A stretch of 64,000 bases of DNA, from the NCBI RefSeq assembly GCF_018448785.1, contig NZ_JAHCLU010000012.1, forward strand, positions 62,001-126,000, read 5' to 3'. The stretch is from Halomonas jincaotanensis (lineage in GTDB: Bacteria > Pseudomonadota > Gammaproteobacteria > Pseudomonadales > Halomonadaceae). Within the stretch, counting starts at the first letter, position 1, and every line of letters begins with the position of its first letter. This document shows positions 20,248 through 28,789 of the stretch, piece by piece. Both the position numbers and the translations under genes were made by a program. The notes under the pieces were generated by a model. The model was not told where the DNA came from, ran no database searches, and saw nothing but the letters and a program-made list of their open reading frames with translations.

Positions 20248-20847
20248 TCAGTAATCGATGCCGCGCCTGGCCTGAAGGCCGTTATTGAAGGCGTGGCGGA
20301 CTTCCTGCATCTCGGTGACGGTATCGGCCATGGCGGTGAGCTCGCGATGCGCATTGCGGCCGGTGATGATCACGGTCTGTTCCGGTGGCCGATTCTCCAG
20401 CGCCTGTTTGACGGTGGCGATGTCCAGGTAGCCGAACTTGAGCATGTAGGTGATCTCGTCGAGCACCACCAGGTAGACCGCGGGGTCGGCCAGCAGGCGT
20501 TCGGCCTCGACCCACACCTCGCCGCAGGCGCGGGTGTCGGCCTCGCGGTTCTGGGTATCCCAGGTAAAGCCAGTGGCCATGATGGCTACGTCGAGGTTGG
20601 GATCCTCTTCCAGGCGGTCGCGCTCGCCGCACTCCCATAGCCCCTTGATGAACTGCACCACGCCCACTCGGTAACCGTAGCCCAGGGCCCGTGTCACGGT
20701 TCCCCAGGCCGCGGTGGTCTTGCCCTTGCCGTTGCCGGTGAACACCAGCAACAGGCCGCGCTGCTCGGTGGCGCTCGCCACTTTCTCGTCGACCCGGGCC
20801 TTGAGTTTCTGCATGGACTGCTGGTGGCGGGATTCTCGATCGCTCAT
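20248..20847 (-). CDS. cobO: Cob(I)yrinic acid a,c-diamide adenosyltransferase
   Basis: This CobA/CobO/BtuR-type enzyme adds the adenosyl group of ATP to cob(I)alamin or its precursors. The 199-residue product has P-loop GNGKGKTT at about 38-45, then FIKGLWECGERD and VVLDEITYMLKFGYL. The ATG at 20847 matches E. coli BtuR; another ATG lies one codon earlier. It lies 57 bp downstream of the ATP-grasp gene on the same strand. No cobalamin riboswitch was recognised upstream. Confidence 0.95.
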   Translation of the reverse strand: MSDRESRHQQSMQKLKARVDEKVASATEQRGLLLVFTGNGKGKTTAAWGTVTRALGYGYRVGVVQFIKGLWECGERDRLEEDPNLDVAIMATGFTWDTQNREADTRACGEVWVEAERLLADPAVYLVVLDEITYMLKFGYLDIATVKQALENRPPEQTVIITGRNAHRELTAMADTVTEMQEVRHAFNNGLQARRGIDY

Positions 20848-20904
20848 CATGGCTCCTCGACATTGGAAGGGGATCGCGAAGCGTACGTCATTTGCCGTCG
20901 CTCG

Positions 20905-22416
20905 TCAGCCGGCAGGCGTCTTACGAGCCTCGCGCACCCGCGCTTCCAAGCGTGCCAGGAAAACGCCCATGATCCGCTCATAAAGCGTGCGACCGAGGAT
21001 CGCATCCTCGACGCCGGCATCCACGTTGGGGTTGTCGTTGACCTCGATCACCACCACCCGCTCCCCGGCCTGCTTGAGATCCACGCCGTAAAGGCCGTTG
21101 CCGATCAGCCGCGTCGCCTTAAGCGCCGCCTTGATCACGCCCTTGGGTACCTCGGCGGGATCATGGGTCGTGAAACCTCCACTTCTCACCCGAGCGCCGG
21201 AATGGTCGTAAATCTGCCAGTGCCCGCGGGCCATGTAGTAACGACTGGCAAACAGCACCTGTCCGTCGAGCACGCCGATGCGCCAGTCATATTCAGTCGG
21301 TAGCCACTCCTGAAGCAGCAGTAGGGCGGAGTCCTGAAACAGGCGGCGGGCCTCGGGCTCTAGTTGCGCCAACGATTCGATCTTGACGATGCCGCGCGAG
21401 AAGGCGCCATCGGGAATCTTCAGGACCAGCGGGAAGCTCAGCCCGGCAACTCGCTCGGCCAGCGGACGCCGGTCGCGTCGCTTGAGCAACACACCTTCTG
21501 GCGCCGGCACGCCGCGAGCTTGCAGTAACGCATGCAGATAGACCTTATTGGTACAGCGCAGGATGTCCTGCGGCGCGTCGATCACCACTAGCCCCTCGTG
21601 CTCGGCCTGGCGCGCCATGCGATAGGTGTGGTGATCCAGCGCGGTAGTCTCGCGAATGAAGAGTGCGTCGAATTCTGCCAGGCGTCCCGCGTCGCGCTTG
21701 GTTATAAGTGATACGTCGATCCCCTGTTTGCGCCCCGCGCGGATGAAGGCCTTGAGCGCGCTGCGGTTGCTGGGCGGGAGGGCCTCCTGGGGTTCGACGA
21801 GAATCGCCAGGTCGAAGCGGTAGCGCCGCCGCGCCTTGGGGGTTCGCCACACCTTGCGCGAATGGCGGTTGAGCGCGACGGCGAAGCGGTCCTGTTCGTC
21901 GACGTTAAGGTCGCGCAGTCGCAAGGGCTTGAGGCTGGCCAGCCGCCAGAGATCATGCCGACGTTCCAGGCGGGCCTCGAGCAGCGGGCAGGGGAGTCGC
22001 TCGAACAGCTTGCGGGCGAGCTTGGCCAGCTCGGGCAGCAGGCATTCGCCGAACAGCAGACGTAACGAGAGGCGGTCACCTGAAAGCGAGCCACGCCGGG
22101 CCAGCTCGCTGAGCAGTGGCGCAATATCATCGAGTTGCAGGTCGATGAGTGCCTTGCGCGACAGGGCGTTGAGTGTCTCGACCGTAGGTATCGCCCGCTG
22201 TCCGCGTGCCTGTGCCAGCAGCGAGACATAGTAGCCAGTGCCCAGATAATCGAGCTCGCCGCACAGGTTGATCACATGGGTGGATCGCTCCTGGTTGGCA
22301 GTATCGCCATGGCGGCGATCCAGGGAGAGAAAATCGTCGGCGGTGATCAGGTCTTCCGAAGGGTAATAGGGTTGCCAATCTTCCAGACGGTCGACGACGA
22401 TGCGTAAGGGACACAT
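20905..22416 (-). CDS. RimK-family ATP-grasp ligase with N-terminal RLAN domain
   Basis: The 503-residue protein has an N-terminal RimK-like region (RLAN; starting RIVVDRLEDWQPYYPSEDLI) and a C-terminal ATP-grasp domain (about 270-490) with PLVLKIPDGAFSRGI, LLQEWLPTEYDWRIGV and metal-binding EVNDNPN (458-464). Such enzymes join a carboxylate to an amine through an acyl phosphate; the substrate here is unknown. The frame reaches 22506, but the ATG at 22416, after AGGAAA, gives the usual start. The divergent neighbour is a GNAT protein. Related ligases are often next to GNAT or GNAT/C39-peptidase proteins, which suggests peptide or amino-acid conjugation. Confidence 0.85.
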   Translation of the reverse strand: MCPLRIVVDRLEDWQPYYPSEDLITADDFLSLDRRHGDTANQERSTHVINLCGELDYLGTGYYVSLLAQARGQRAIPTVETLNALSRKALIDLQLDDIAPLLSELARRGSLSGDRLSLRLLFGECLLPELAKLARKLFERLPCPLLEARLERRHDLWRLASLKPLRLRDLNVDEQDRFAVALNRHSRKVWRTPKARRRYRFDLAILVEPQEALPPSNRSALKAFIRAGRKQGIDVSLITKRDAGRLAEFDALFIRETTALDHHTYRMARQAEHEGLVVIDAPQDILRCTNKVYLHALLQARGVPAPEGVLLKRRDRRPLAERVAGLSFPLVLKIPDGAFSRGIVKIESLAQLEPEARRLFQDSALLLLQEWLPTEYDWRIGVLDGQVLFASRYYMARGHWQIYDHSGARVRSGGFTTHDPAEVPKGVIKAALKATRLIGNGLYGVDLKQAGERVVVIEVNDNPNVDAGVEDAILGRTLYERIMGVFLARLEARVREARKTPAG

Positions 22417-22598
22417 GAGGGGTTTCCTGGAAGATAAGCCGGAAGACGAGACGGGGCGAGATGTGGGCAAGTCCGTTAGCATGACCGTGAGGCTCGTTAT
22501 CAACAAGCGGAATCAGAAATGAAAATATTTCATGTAGAGACGGCTGACAGTGACTCACGTGATGGCCACAATCACAGCCACTGATCAGGAGACAAGAC

Positions 22599-23072
22599 AT
22601 GACTGTCAGTCTGCGCCAGGCCACTTCCCGCGACCTGGATGCCATCTATCGCCTGGAGCAACTCGCCTTCAGCGGTGATCGCTTCAGCCGTCGCCAGCTC
22701 TGGCACCTGCTGAATCGGGCCAATGCCGAGACGCGCGTGGCAGAAGATGAAACCGGCCGCCTTTTGGGTTACGCCACGGTATTGCTTCGTCAGAATAGCC
22801 GGCGCGCTCGACTCTACTCCTTCTGCGTTCACCCCGAGGCTCGGGGAAGCGGCCTCGGAAGGCGCCTGCTGGAGGCAGTGGAAGCCGTGGCTCGCGAGCG
22901 TGGACGTGATGTGTTGGGACTGGAGGTGAGAGTCGACAATCGCGTGGCGCTGGGGCTTTACCGGCGCATGGGCTTTCGTCTGGAGGCCTGGCTCGAGGCT
23001 TATTATGAAGATGGCAGCGCTGGCTGGCAGATGGCGAAGCTACTCACACCGCCGGTCGAGGCCGCGTCCTGA
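22599..23072 (+). CDS. GNAT family N-acetyltransferase
   Basis: This single-domain GNAT protein (157 residues) has the acetyl-CoA pyrophosphate loop RGSGLG (82-87) and the C-terminal pattern NRVALGLYRRMGF. It resembles RimI-like enzymes that acetylate amino groups of proteins or small peptides. The C39 peptidase domain fused to many GNAT partners of RLAN ATP-grasp ligases is absent. The ATG at 22599 follows CAGGAGAC. It is divergent from the ATP-grasp gene, with about 180 bp between starts, so the two may share regulation. Confidence 0.85.
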   Translation: MTVSLRQATSRDLDAIYRLEQLAFSGDRFSRRQLWHLLNRANAETRVAEDETGRLLGYATVLLRQNSRRARLYSFCVHPEARGSGLGRRLLEAVEAVARERGRDVLGLEVRVDNRVALGLYRRMGFRLEAWLEAYYEDGSAGWQMAKLLTPPVEAAS

Positions 23073-23183
23073 TTCGTGGGCTGATAAACTCGTTGCCGTT
23101 CACGCCGCTGTGTGTGGTTCATCGCAGCGTCGCTAATCATTACCTCGTCGTCATCCAGGTTCGTCGTCATACAGGAAAGCGCC

Positions 23184-23669
23184 ATGCCCTCTTTCGATAT
23201 CGTCTCCGAGTTCGACCGTCACGAAGCCAGCAACGCCGTTGATCAGGCCAACCGCGAAATCCAGACGCGCTTCGACTTCAAGGGCGTCACCGCGAGCTTC
23301 GAGCTCAGCGGTGAGACGGTCGCGCTGGAGGCCGAGGTCGACTTCCAGCTAAAGCAGATGCTCGATGTGCTGCGTAACAAGCTGATCGGTCGGGGTATCG
23401 ATGCGCGCTGCATGGACGTTCAGGAGCCGGTGCTCTCCGGCGTGCGGGCCCGTCAGGAGGTGATCCTCAAGCAGGGCCTCGACGCCAAGGAAGCCAAGGA
23501 CGTGGTCAAGCGTATCAAGGACAGCAAGCTCAAGGTGCAGGCGCAGATTCAGGGCGAGAAGGTCCGGGTGACCGGCAAGAAACGCGACGATCTTCAGGCG
23601 GTGATGGCGTTGCTGCGGGGGGAGGGTGGCCCTGAGCTGCCGCTGCAATTCGACAACTTTCGCGACTGA
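23184..23669 (+). CDS. yajQ: YajQ family cyclic-di-GMP-binding protein
   Basis: The 161-residue product is a full-length YajQ protein with two ferredoxin-like domains. It begins [21 protein letters not shown] and contains TRFDFKG and the C-terminal [10 protein letters not shown], all characteristic. Some family members bind cyclic-di-GMP or nucleic acids; the role here cannot be inferred. The frame is open from 23112, but the ATG at 23184 after AGGAAAG is the conserved start. Confidence 0.93.
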   Translation: MPSFDIVSEFDRHEASNAVDQANREIQTRFDFKGVTASFELSGETVALEAEVDFQLKQMLDVLRNKLIGRGIDARCMDVQEPVLSGVRARQEVILKQGLDAKEAKDVVKRIKDSKLKVQAQIQGEKVRVTGKKRDDLQAVMALLRGEGGPELPLQFDNFRD

Positions 23670-23721
23670 CAGCGAAGGTGTGCCAGCAAAGGCTGATTCA
23701 GGTCAAGTTCGCTTTAGTACA

Positions 23722-23749
23722 CTTGGAAAAGAGCGCTTTCGCCACCAAT
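23722..23749 (+). promoter_or_regulatory. Possible sigma-32 promoter of hsp20
   Basis: CTTGGAA (23722-23728), 13 bp, then CCACCAAT (23742-23749) partly fit the heat-shock consensus CTTGAAA...CCCCATnT. The match is imperfect, but position and gene function agree. Confidence 0.4.
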
Positions 23750-23799
23750 ACTGTGACTGAAAAAGGGAACTAGCCCTTGGGAATTGCGTAATGTGTTCA

Positions 23800-23814
23800 G
23801 ACACAGGAGGTGTC
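23800..23814 (+). promoter_or_regulatory. Hairpin with the hsp20 Shine-Dalgarno sequence in its loop
   Basis: GACAC, AGGAG, GTGTC would form a short stem-loop just before the ATG at 23817, with the ribosome-binding AGGAG in the loop and its last G in the stem. Small heat-shock genes often have RNA thermometers, so a temperature-dependent role is possible. Confidence 0.35.
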
Positions 23815-23816
23815 GT

Positions 23817-24353
23817 ATGAATCTACAGAAGTTTTCTCCCTGGAATTGGTTTAAGAGCGAGGCGAACGACGCCCCGTCCAGTGCTTCACCGGTTGAGCAA
23901 CCACGCGGTGCCGAATTGTCGCCGATGTTGGGCATGCATCAAGAGCTAGACCGCTGGATGGGCAACGTCATGCGCCAATTCGGCATGCCCTCGCCGGAGG
24001 GGCGCCTCGGCGATATGCCGGCGCTGCTGCGTCCGCAGCTCGATATAGCCGAGAGCGACCGGGAGTACGTGATTACCATCGAGGTGCCTGGCGTCGACGA
24101 GAAGGACGTCAAGCTGAACCTCGACGGTAAGCAGCTCATCATTGAGGGCGAGAAACGTCAGGAGAACAAGACCGAGGAGGATCGCTACCAGCGTATTGAG
24201 CGCTCCTACGGTAGTTTCCGCCGCGTGCTCGATCTTCCGGCGGATGCCAAGGCCGAGGATATCAAGGCCTCCTTCGCCAACGGTGTCCTGACGGTGAACG
24301 TGCCGCGCAGCGGCGAGGTAACGTCCAGTCGTCGCGAGATTCCCATCCAGTAG
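23817..24353 (+). CDS. Hsp20/alpha-crystallin family small heat-shock protein
   Basis: The 178-residue protein is an ATP-independent holdase. A variable N-terminal region (about 1-70) is followed by the alpha-crystallin domain (about 75-170) with PQLDIAESDREYVITIEVPG and FANGVLTVNVPR; the C terminus REIPIQ carries the I-x-I tail motif for oligomer assembly. The ATG at 23817 has a perfect AGGAGGT seven bases upstream. A terminator follows at 24375. Confidence 0.95.
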   Translation: MNLQKFSPWNWFKSEANDAPSSASPVEQPRGAELSPMLGMHQELDRWMGNVMRQFGMPSPEGRLGDMPALLRPQLDIAESDREYVITIEVPGVDEKDVKLNLDGKQLIIEGEKRQENKTEEDRYQRIERSYGSFRRVLDLPADAKAEDIKASFANGVLTVNVPRSGEVTSSRREIPIQ

Positions 24354-24374
24354 ACCGCATTGCGTTTCTCTTCG

Positions 24375-24396
24375 GCCCGCCCCACGGCGGGCTTTT
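24375..24396 (+). terminator. Rho-independent terminator after hsp20
   Basis: GCCCGCC, loop CCAC, GGCGGGC and TTTT form a typical short GC-rich terminator, 22 bp after the hsp20 stop. Confidence 0.85.
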
Positions 24397-24528
24397 CTCT
24401 GTACGCGCGATAACTGCCGTCATAGACACAGCCGATTGGCAAGGCGGTAGTGAATGCGCTTGAATGGACGTGTCAGTCCCGCCATCATTCTCGGCGGTGG
24501 TTACGAAGGCTAGATCGGGAGGACGTTC

Positions 24529-24906
24529 ATGCCGTCATTGCGTCGTGCGGCCTATCTCGCTCTCGCCTGGGTGAGCTTTGCGCTGGGCGTGATCGGTGCC
24601 TTCCTGCCGCTGATGCCGACGACCTGTTTCATGCTGCTGGCCGTCTGGGCAGCCTCTCGAGGGTCGCCACGTTTTGCCGACTGGATACGCGATCATCCGC
24701 GCTTCGGCCCGGCTGTTATCGCCTGGGAGGATGAGGGAGCGATTCCTCGGTATGCCAAATGGCTGGCCGTCGTCATGCTCGGTGTGTCGATGCTGGTGCT
24801 TGTCTTCACCGTTGGCATTCTGTGGCTCAAACTCACCCTGATTGCAGGGCTCTCGTTGATCGGGGTGTGGATCTTCACGCGGCCCGAACCTGCCATCAGC
24901 TCCTGA
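24529..24906 (+). CDS. ybaN: YbaN family (DUF454) inner-membrane protein
   Basis: This 125-residue protein has about four hydrophobic segments (approximately 8-24, 28-45, 78-97, 100-117) and the DUF454 signature GVIGAFLPLMPTTCFML, followed by FADWIRDHPRFGP. Its function is not established. GGGAGGACGTTC precedes the ATG. It is a single gene between hsp20 and pepN. Confidence 0.88.
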   Translation: MPSLRRAAYLALAWVSFALGVIGAFLPLMPTTCFMLLAVWAASRGSPRFADWIRDHPRFGPAVIAWEDEGAIPRYAKWLAVVMLGVSMLVLVFTVGILWLKLTLIAGLSLIGVWIFTRPEPAISS

Positions 24907-25014
24907 CGTTGCGTGGTAGGGTGTTCTTCCGAGGACCCGCCACGATCGTTGTTTTGGGATAAGCGGCAGCGGCGCCGTACAATGTTTGGTAATTCCAGAC
25001 AGGAGCCTTACTGA

Positions 25015-27645
25015 ATGTCCGAACCGCAGCCGACCTACCTGAGCGACTACCGGCCTCCCGCCTATCGCGTGACGCACACCGAGCTGACGTTCGACCTCGA
25101 CCCATTAGCGACGCGCGTCAAGGCACGCCTGCATCTGGATCGCCATCCCGAGCATGGTCCCGGCACTGCGCTGATGCTCGACGGCGAACAGCTGACCCTC
25201 AAGGCCATTGCCATCGACGGGCAGCCGCTGGACGATGATGAGTATGCGCTGTCGGATGCGGGGTTGACGATACACCGCGTTCCAGAACGCTTCCTGCTCG
25301 ACACCGAGGTGGAAATTGCGCCAGAGGCGAACACCGCCCTCGAGGGCCTCTATCTCTCCAATGGTATGTACTGTACACAGTGCGAGGCCGAAGGATTTCG
25401 GCGCATCACCTATTACCCGGACCGTCCGGACGTGATGGCGACCTTCTCCACCACGGTTATCGGCGAGACCGCCCACTTGCCCATCCTGCTTTCCAACGGC
25501 AATCCGGTGGAGCGTGGCGAACTGCCCGGCGGTCGCCATTTCGCCACCTGGGACGATCCGCACCCAAAGCCCAGCTACCTGTTCGCGCTGGTGGCCGGCG
25601 ACCTGAAAAAGGTCGAGGACGGTTTCACTACCATGAGTGGGCGCGACGTGACGCTGCAGATATGGGTGGAAGAGGAGAATCTCGACAAGACCGAGCATGC
25701 CATGGCGTCCCTGAAGCGTGCCATGAAATGGGACGAGGACACCTACGGTCGTGAGTACGACCTCGACCTGTTCATGATCGTCGCGGTCAACGACTTCAAC
25801 ATGGGCGCGATGGAAAACAAGGGGCTCAACATCTTCAACTCGGCGGCGGTGCTGACCCATCCGCATACCGCGACCGATGCGGCCTTCCAGCAGGTAGAGG
25901 GAATCGTTGCCCACGAATACTTCCATAACTGGTCGGGCAACCGGGTGACCTGCCGCGACTGGTTTCAGTTATCGCTCAAGGAAGGCTTCACGGTCTTTCG
26001 CGACCAGTGTTTCAGTGCCGATACCAACTCGGCCCCGGTCAAGCGGATTCAGGACGTCTCCTTCTTCCGCACCGCCCAGTTCGCCGAGGACGCCGGCCCC
26101 ACGGCGCACCCGATTCGGCCGGATCACTACATCGAGATCACCAATTTTTACACCCTGACCATCTACGAGAAGGGTGCCCAGGTGGTGCGCATGTTGAGCA
26201 ACCTTCTGGGTTGGGAGGCCTTCCGGCGCGGCAGCGATCTGTATTTCGAGCGCTACGATGGCCAGGCGGTGACGATCGAGGACTTCGTCGGCTGCATGGC
26301 GGAGGTGTCGGGTCTTGACCTTTCCCAGTTCATGCGCTGGTACTCGCAGGCCGGTACGCCGGAAATCGATACACATGGTGAGTACGACTACGCCAAGTGC
26401 GAGTATCGCCTGGTGCTGCGACAGCGGATTCCGGCGACGCCCGGCCAGCCCGACAAGCAGCCGCTGTACATTCCGCTGCGCCTTGGCCTGGTGGGCACCA
26501 AGTCCGGCCGTGACCTGCCGCTGACCCTGGACGGCGAGTCGCTGGGCAGCGATGCGGTGATCCATCTGCGCGAGGAGGAGCAGGAATTTGTGTTCACCGA
26601 TGTCACCGAGGCGCCGGTGCCGTCGCTGCTGCGTGGGTTCTCCGCTCCGGTGAAGTTGCGCTTCCCCTATGGCCGTGAGGACCTGGCCTTCCTGCTGCAG
26701 CACGACTCGGATGATTTCAACCGCTGGGATGCCGGCCAGCGACTGGCCATGCTGGCCCTGGAAGACTTGATCGCCGCGCATCGCAATGGGGTCGAGAAGG
26801 TCATGGATACCCGGGTGGTGGACGCCTTCCGCAGCCTGCTGGCTGACGAGGCCGACGACAAGGCAGTGCTTGCCGAAATGCTGACACTGCCCACCGAGGC
26901 CTATATTGCCGAGCAGCAGGCGCTGGTGGATGTCGATGCCATTCATGCCGCTCGCGAATTCGTCAAGCAGTCCTTGGCGCTGGCACTGCGTGATGACTTC
27001 CTGCGCCTCTTTGAAGAGAACCGCTCCGACGTGGCGTATGCCCCGATACCTGAACAGATCGCCCAGCGCAGCCTCAAGAACGTGGCGCTTGCCTACCTGA
27101 TGGCGATCGAGGAAGAGGAGGGCATCGAACTGGCGCGCGCCCAGTTCAATGCCGACCACAACATGACCGATGTGCGCCATGCTCTGACTCTACTGGTTCA
27201 CAGCTCGCGTACCGATATCGCCGAGCCGGCACTCAAGGCCTTCGGAGAGGCATGGGCCCACGACCCGCTGGTCATGGATCAATGGTTCAGCATTCAGGTG
27301 ACCCGCCCCCAGGCGGATGCCCTGGAACGGGTCAAGTTCCTGATGAATCATCCCGCCTTCTCGCTCAAGAACCCCAACAAGGTGCGCGCCTTGATTGGTG
27401 CCTTTGCGCAGAATCGGGTCAACTTCCATCGTCTCGATGGCGCCGGCTACCGGCTACTCGCCGACGTGGTGATCACACTCAACACACTCAACCCGGAGAT
27501 TGCGGCCAGGATCATTATGCCGCTGACGCGCTGGCAGCGTTTCGAGGAGCCGCGCCAGGAACTCATGAAAGCCGAGCTCGAACGCATCCGTGTCGAGGAG
27601 CTTTCGCCCAATGTCTACGAAGTTGTCGAGAAGGCCTTGGCGTAA
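25015..27645 (+). CDS. pepN: Aminopeptidase N
   Basis: This M1 metallopeptidase (876 residues) removes N-terminal amino acids in the cytoplasm. The exopeptidase motif GAMEN is at 264-268 and the zinc motif HEYFHNW begins at His300, with the distal glutamate in LKEGFTVFRD. The C-terminal alpha-helical domain is complete. The ATG at 25015 follows AGGAGCC. A long hairpin follows the gene. Confidence 0.97.
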   Translation: MSEPQPTYLSDYRPPAYRVTHTELTFDLDPLATRVKARLHLDRHPEHGPGTALMLDGEQLTLKAIAIDGQPLDDDEYALSDAGLTIHRVPERFLLDTEVEIAPEANTALEGLYLSNGMYCTQCEAEGFRRITYYPDRPDVMATFSTTVIGETAHLPILLSNGNPVERGELPGGRHFATWDDPHPKPSYLFALVAGDLKKVEDGFTTMSGRDVTLQIWVEEENLDKTEHAMASLKRAMKWDEDTYGREYDLDLFMIVAVNDFNMGAMENKGLNIFNSAAVLTHPHTATDAAFQQVEGIVAHEYFHNWSGNRVTCRDWFQLSLKEGFTVFRDQCFSADTNSAPVKRIQDVSFFRTAQFAEDAGPTAHPIRPDHYIEITNFYTLTIYEKGAQVVRMLSNLLGWEAFRRGSDLYFERYDGQAVTIEDFVGCMAEVSGLDLSQFMRWYSQAGTPEIDTHGEYDYAKCEYRLVLRQRIPATPGQPDKQPLYIPLRLGLVGTKSGRDLPLTLDGESLGSDAVIHLREEEQEFVFTDVTEAPVPSLLRGFSAPVKLRFPYGREDLAFLLQHDSDDFNRWDAGQRLAMLALEDLIAAHRNGVEKVMDTRVVDAFRSLLADEADDKAVLAEMLTLPTEAYIAEQQALVDVDAIHAAREFVKQSLALALRDDFLRLFEENRSDVAYAPIPEQIAQRSLKNVALAYLMAIEEEEGIELARAQFNADHNMTDVRHALTLLVHSSRTDIAEPALKAFGEAWAHDPLVMDQWFSIQVTRPQADALERVKFLMNHPAFSLKNPNKVRALIGAFAQNRVNFHRLDGAGYRLLADVVITLNTLNPEIAARIIMPLTRWQRFEEPRQELMKAELERIRVEELSPNVYEVVEKALA

Positions 27646-27667
27646 CCGCCCGACGCAGGACCCGTCA

Positions 27668-27700
27668 ACGACAACGCCGCCTTTGAGGCGGCGTTGTCGT
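27668..27700. terminator. Long hairpin between convergent pepN and small membrane gene
   Basis: ACGACAACGCCGCC, loop TTTGA and its exact complement form a perfect 14-bp stem. There is no long T run, but its place between convergent genes suggests bidirectional termination. Confidence 0.75.
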
Positions 27701-27725
27701 CTGTAAAGGGTAACAGGGTGAAACG

Positions 27726-28013
27726 CTAGTTGATCAGCCAGCTAAGCACGAGCACAGCCAGCAGCCACCAGATCAAAGCGGCAATCAGACCCCCACGGGT
27801 AATGGCACGCAGGCCTTTCCAGAGCAACCACAGACCGATGATCAACACACCCAGGCTGACCAGCGAAGGGGCGATGCCCAGTGATTCGGAGAGCCCGCTC
27901 AGGAAACCTCCGACGGAGTCGCCCAGATTGGCAAAGAGGTTGGTCAGTAGGTCGACCAGAAAACGGATGATGTCGCCTATGGTGCTGCCGAGCCAAGCAA
28001 AGAAATCTGTCAT
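27726..28013 (-). CDS. Small two-helix membrane protein, unknown
   Basis: I do not recognise this 95-residue protein. It has an amphipathic N-terminal half (FFAWLGSTIGDIIRFLVDLL, then Gly/Ser-rich residues) and two membrane segments (about 48-66 and 72-94). It begins 16 bp after the stop of the CBS gene, on the same strand, so it is probably the last gene of the DUF1538-P-II-CBS operon. It could be a small accessory subunit; this is inference from position only. Confidence 0.65.
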   Translation of the reverse strand: MTDFFAWLGSTIGDIIRFLVDLLTNLFANLGDSVGGFLSGLSESLGIAPSLVSLGVLIIGLWLLWKGLRAITRGGLIAALIWWLLAVLVLSWLIN

Positions 28014-28029
28014 TAATAGGGTTCCAGCA

Positions 28030-28416
28030 TCACTCGATCAGGTCCATGACGGTCCCGACGATGTCATCCATGGTCACCAGGCCGAGCAATCGGTTGTCGT
28101 CGAGCACCAGCACGCGCTTCACCACGCTGCTGGTCATCAGGCTGGCTACGTGTTTCACGTCGAGCGATTCGCCGACTCCGATTGCCGGTTTGGCGCACAC
28201 ATCGTAGACGTTGATCAGGTCGATGTCGCCGTTCTCGGCGACGATCGTCTTGAGAATGTTGGTATAGGTGATCAGGCCCCAGGCGTCGTGGGGGTCCTGT
28301 TGTTCGACGACTAGACATTTGAGGCGATGACGCTTCATGAGCCCGAGTGCATCGCGCAGGGTGGCGAAAGGCGACACCGTTACCGGGTCGCGCATCATGA
28401 TGTCCTTGACCAGCAT
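28030..28416 (-). CDS. Two-CBS-domain protein
   Basis: The 128 residues consist of two CBS domains (about 1-60 and 70-128), beginning MLVKDIMMRDPVTVSP and ending GLVTMDDIVGTVMDLIE. Paired CBS domains bind adenine nucleotides and regulate partner enzymes or channels. No catalytic domain is present. The ATG at 28416 has GGAGAGA upstream; a start at 28449 overlapping the P-II gene is also possible. It lies between the P-II-like gene and the small membrane gene and may sense nucleotides for the membrane protein of this operon. Confidence 0.85.
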   Translation of the reverse strand: MLVKDIMMRDPVTVSPFATLRDALGLMKRHRLKCLVVEQQDPHDAWGLITYTNILKTIVAENGDIDLINVYDVCAKPAIGVGESLDVKHVASLMTSSVVKRVLVLDDNRLLGLVTMDDIVGTVMDLIE

Positions 28417-28438
28417 GGTGTCTCTCCGTCGGTTGGGT

Positions 28439-28789
28439 TCAGTGCTCATGCCTGAGTTGTTCCTCGAAGCGCCTGACCTGGGACATATCGATGCCGCCCA
28501 GGTGTTCCACGGGAAGCGTCATGACCAGGCCTTGTGAGTCGTCACCGGCGGGGTTGAGGACCTTGCGTATGGCCTTGAGTACTTTGAGGGACAGGCTTTT
28601 TTCTAGCGTTATCAACAGCACGCTCTGGCTGCCTTCAAACGTCAGGCCAAAGAAGGTCTTCTTGCGTTCGCCGCCGATGCCACGGCCTGACATCAGCGTC
28701 ATGCCCACGGCCCCGGCGTTGGTGGCGGCATCGATGCACGCCTTCTCGAGCTCCTCCGGAGCGATGGCGACCAGTAGAGAAAATTTCAT
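28439..28789 (-). CDS. P-II-like signalling protein
   Basis: The 116-residue protein is annotated from its P-II-like fold pattern: beta-strand start MKFSLLVAIAPEELEKACIDAA, a short loop SGRGIGGERKKTFFG, and LITLEKSLSLKVLKAI. It lacks the canonical long T-loop and the Tyr51 uridylylation site of GlnB/GlnK, so it belongs to the atypical PII-like group that usually regulates an adjacent transporter. Its ATG overlaps the stop of the DUF1538 gene by 4 bp (ATGA), which indicates translational coupling. The ligand is unknown. Confidence 0.8.
   Translation of the reverse strand: MKFSLLVAIAPEELEKACIDAATNAGAVGMTLMSGRGIGGERKKTFFGLTFEGSQSVLLITLEKSLSLKVLKAIRKVLNPAGDDSQGLVMTLPVEHLGGIDMSQVRRFEEQLRHEH

Noticed and set aside
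25969-27180. Minus-strand frame of 403 codons inside pepN
   Set aside because: GC-driven shadow of pepN without a recognisable product.
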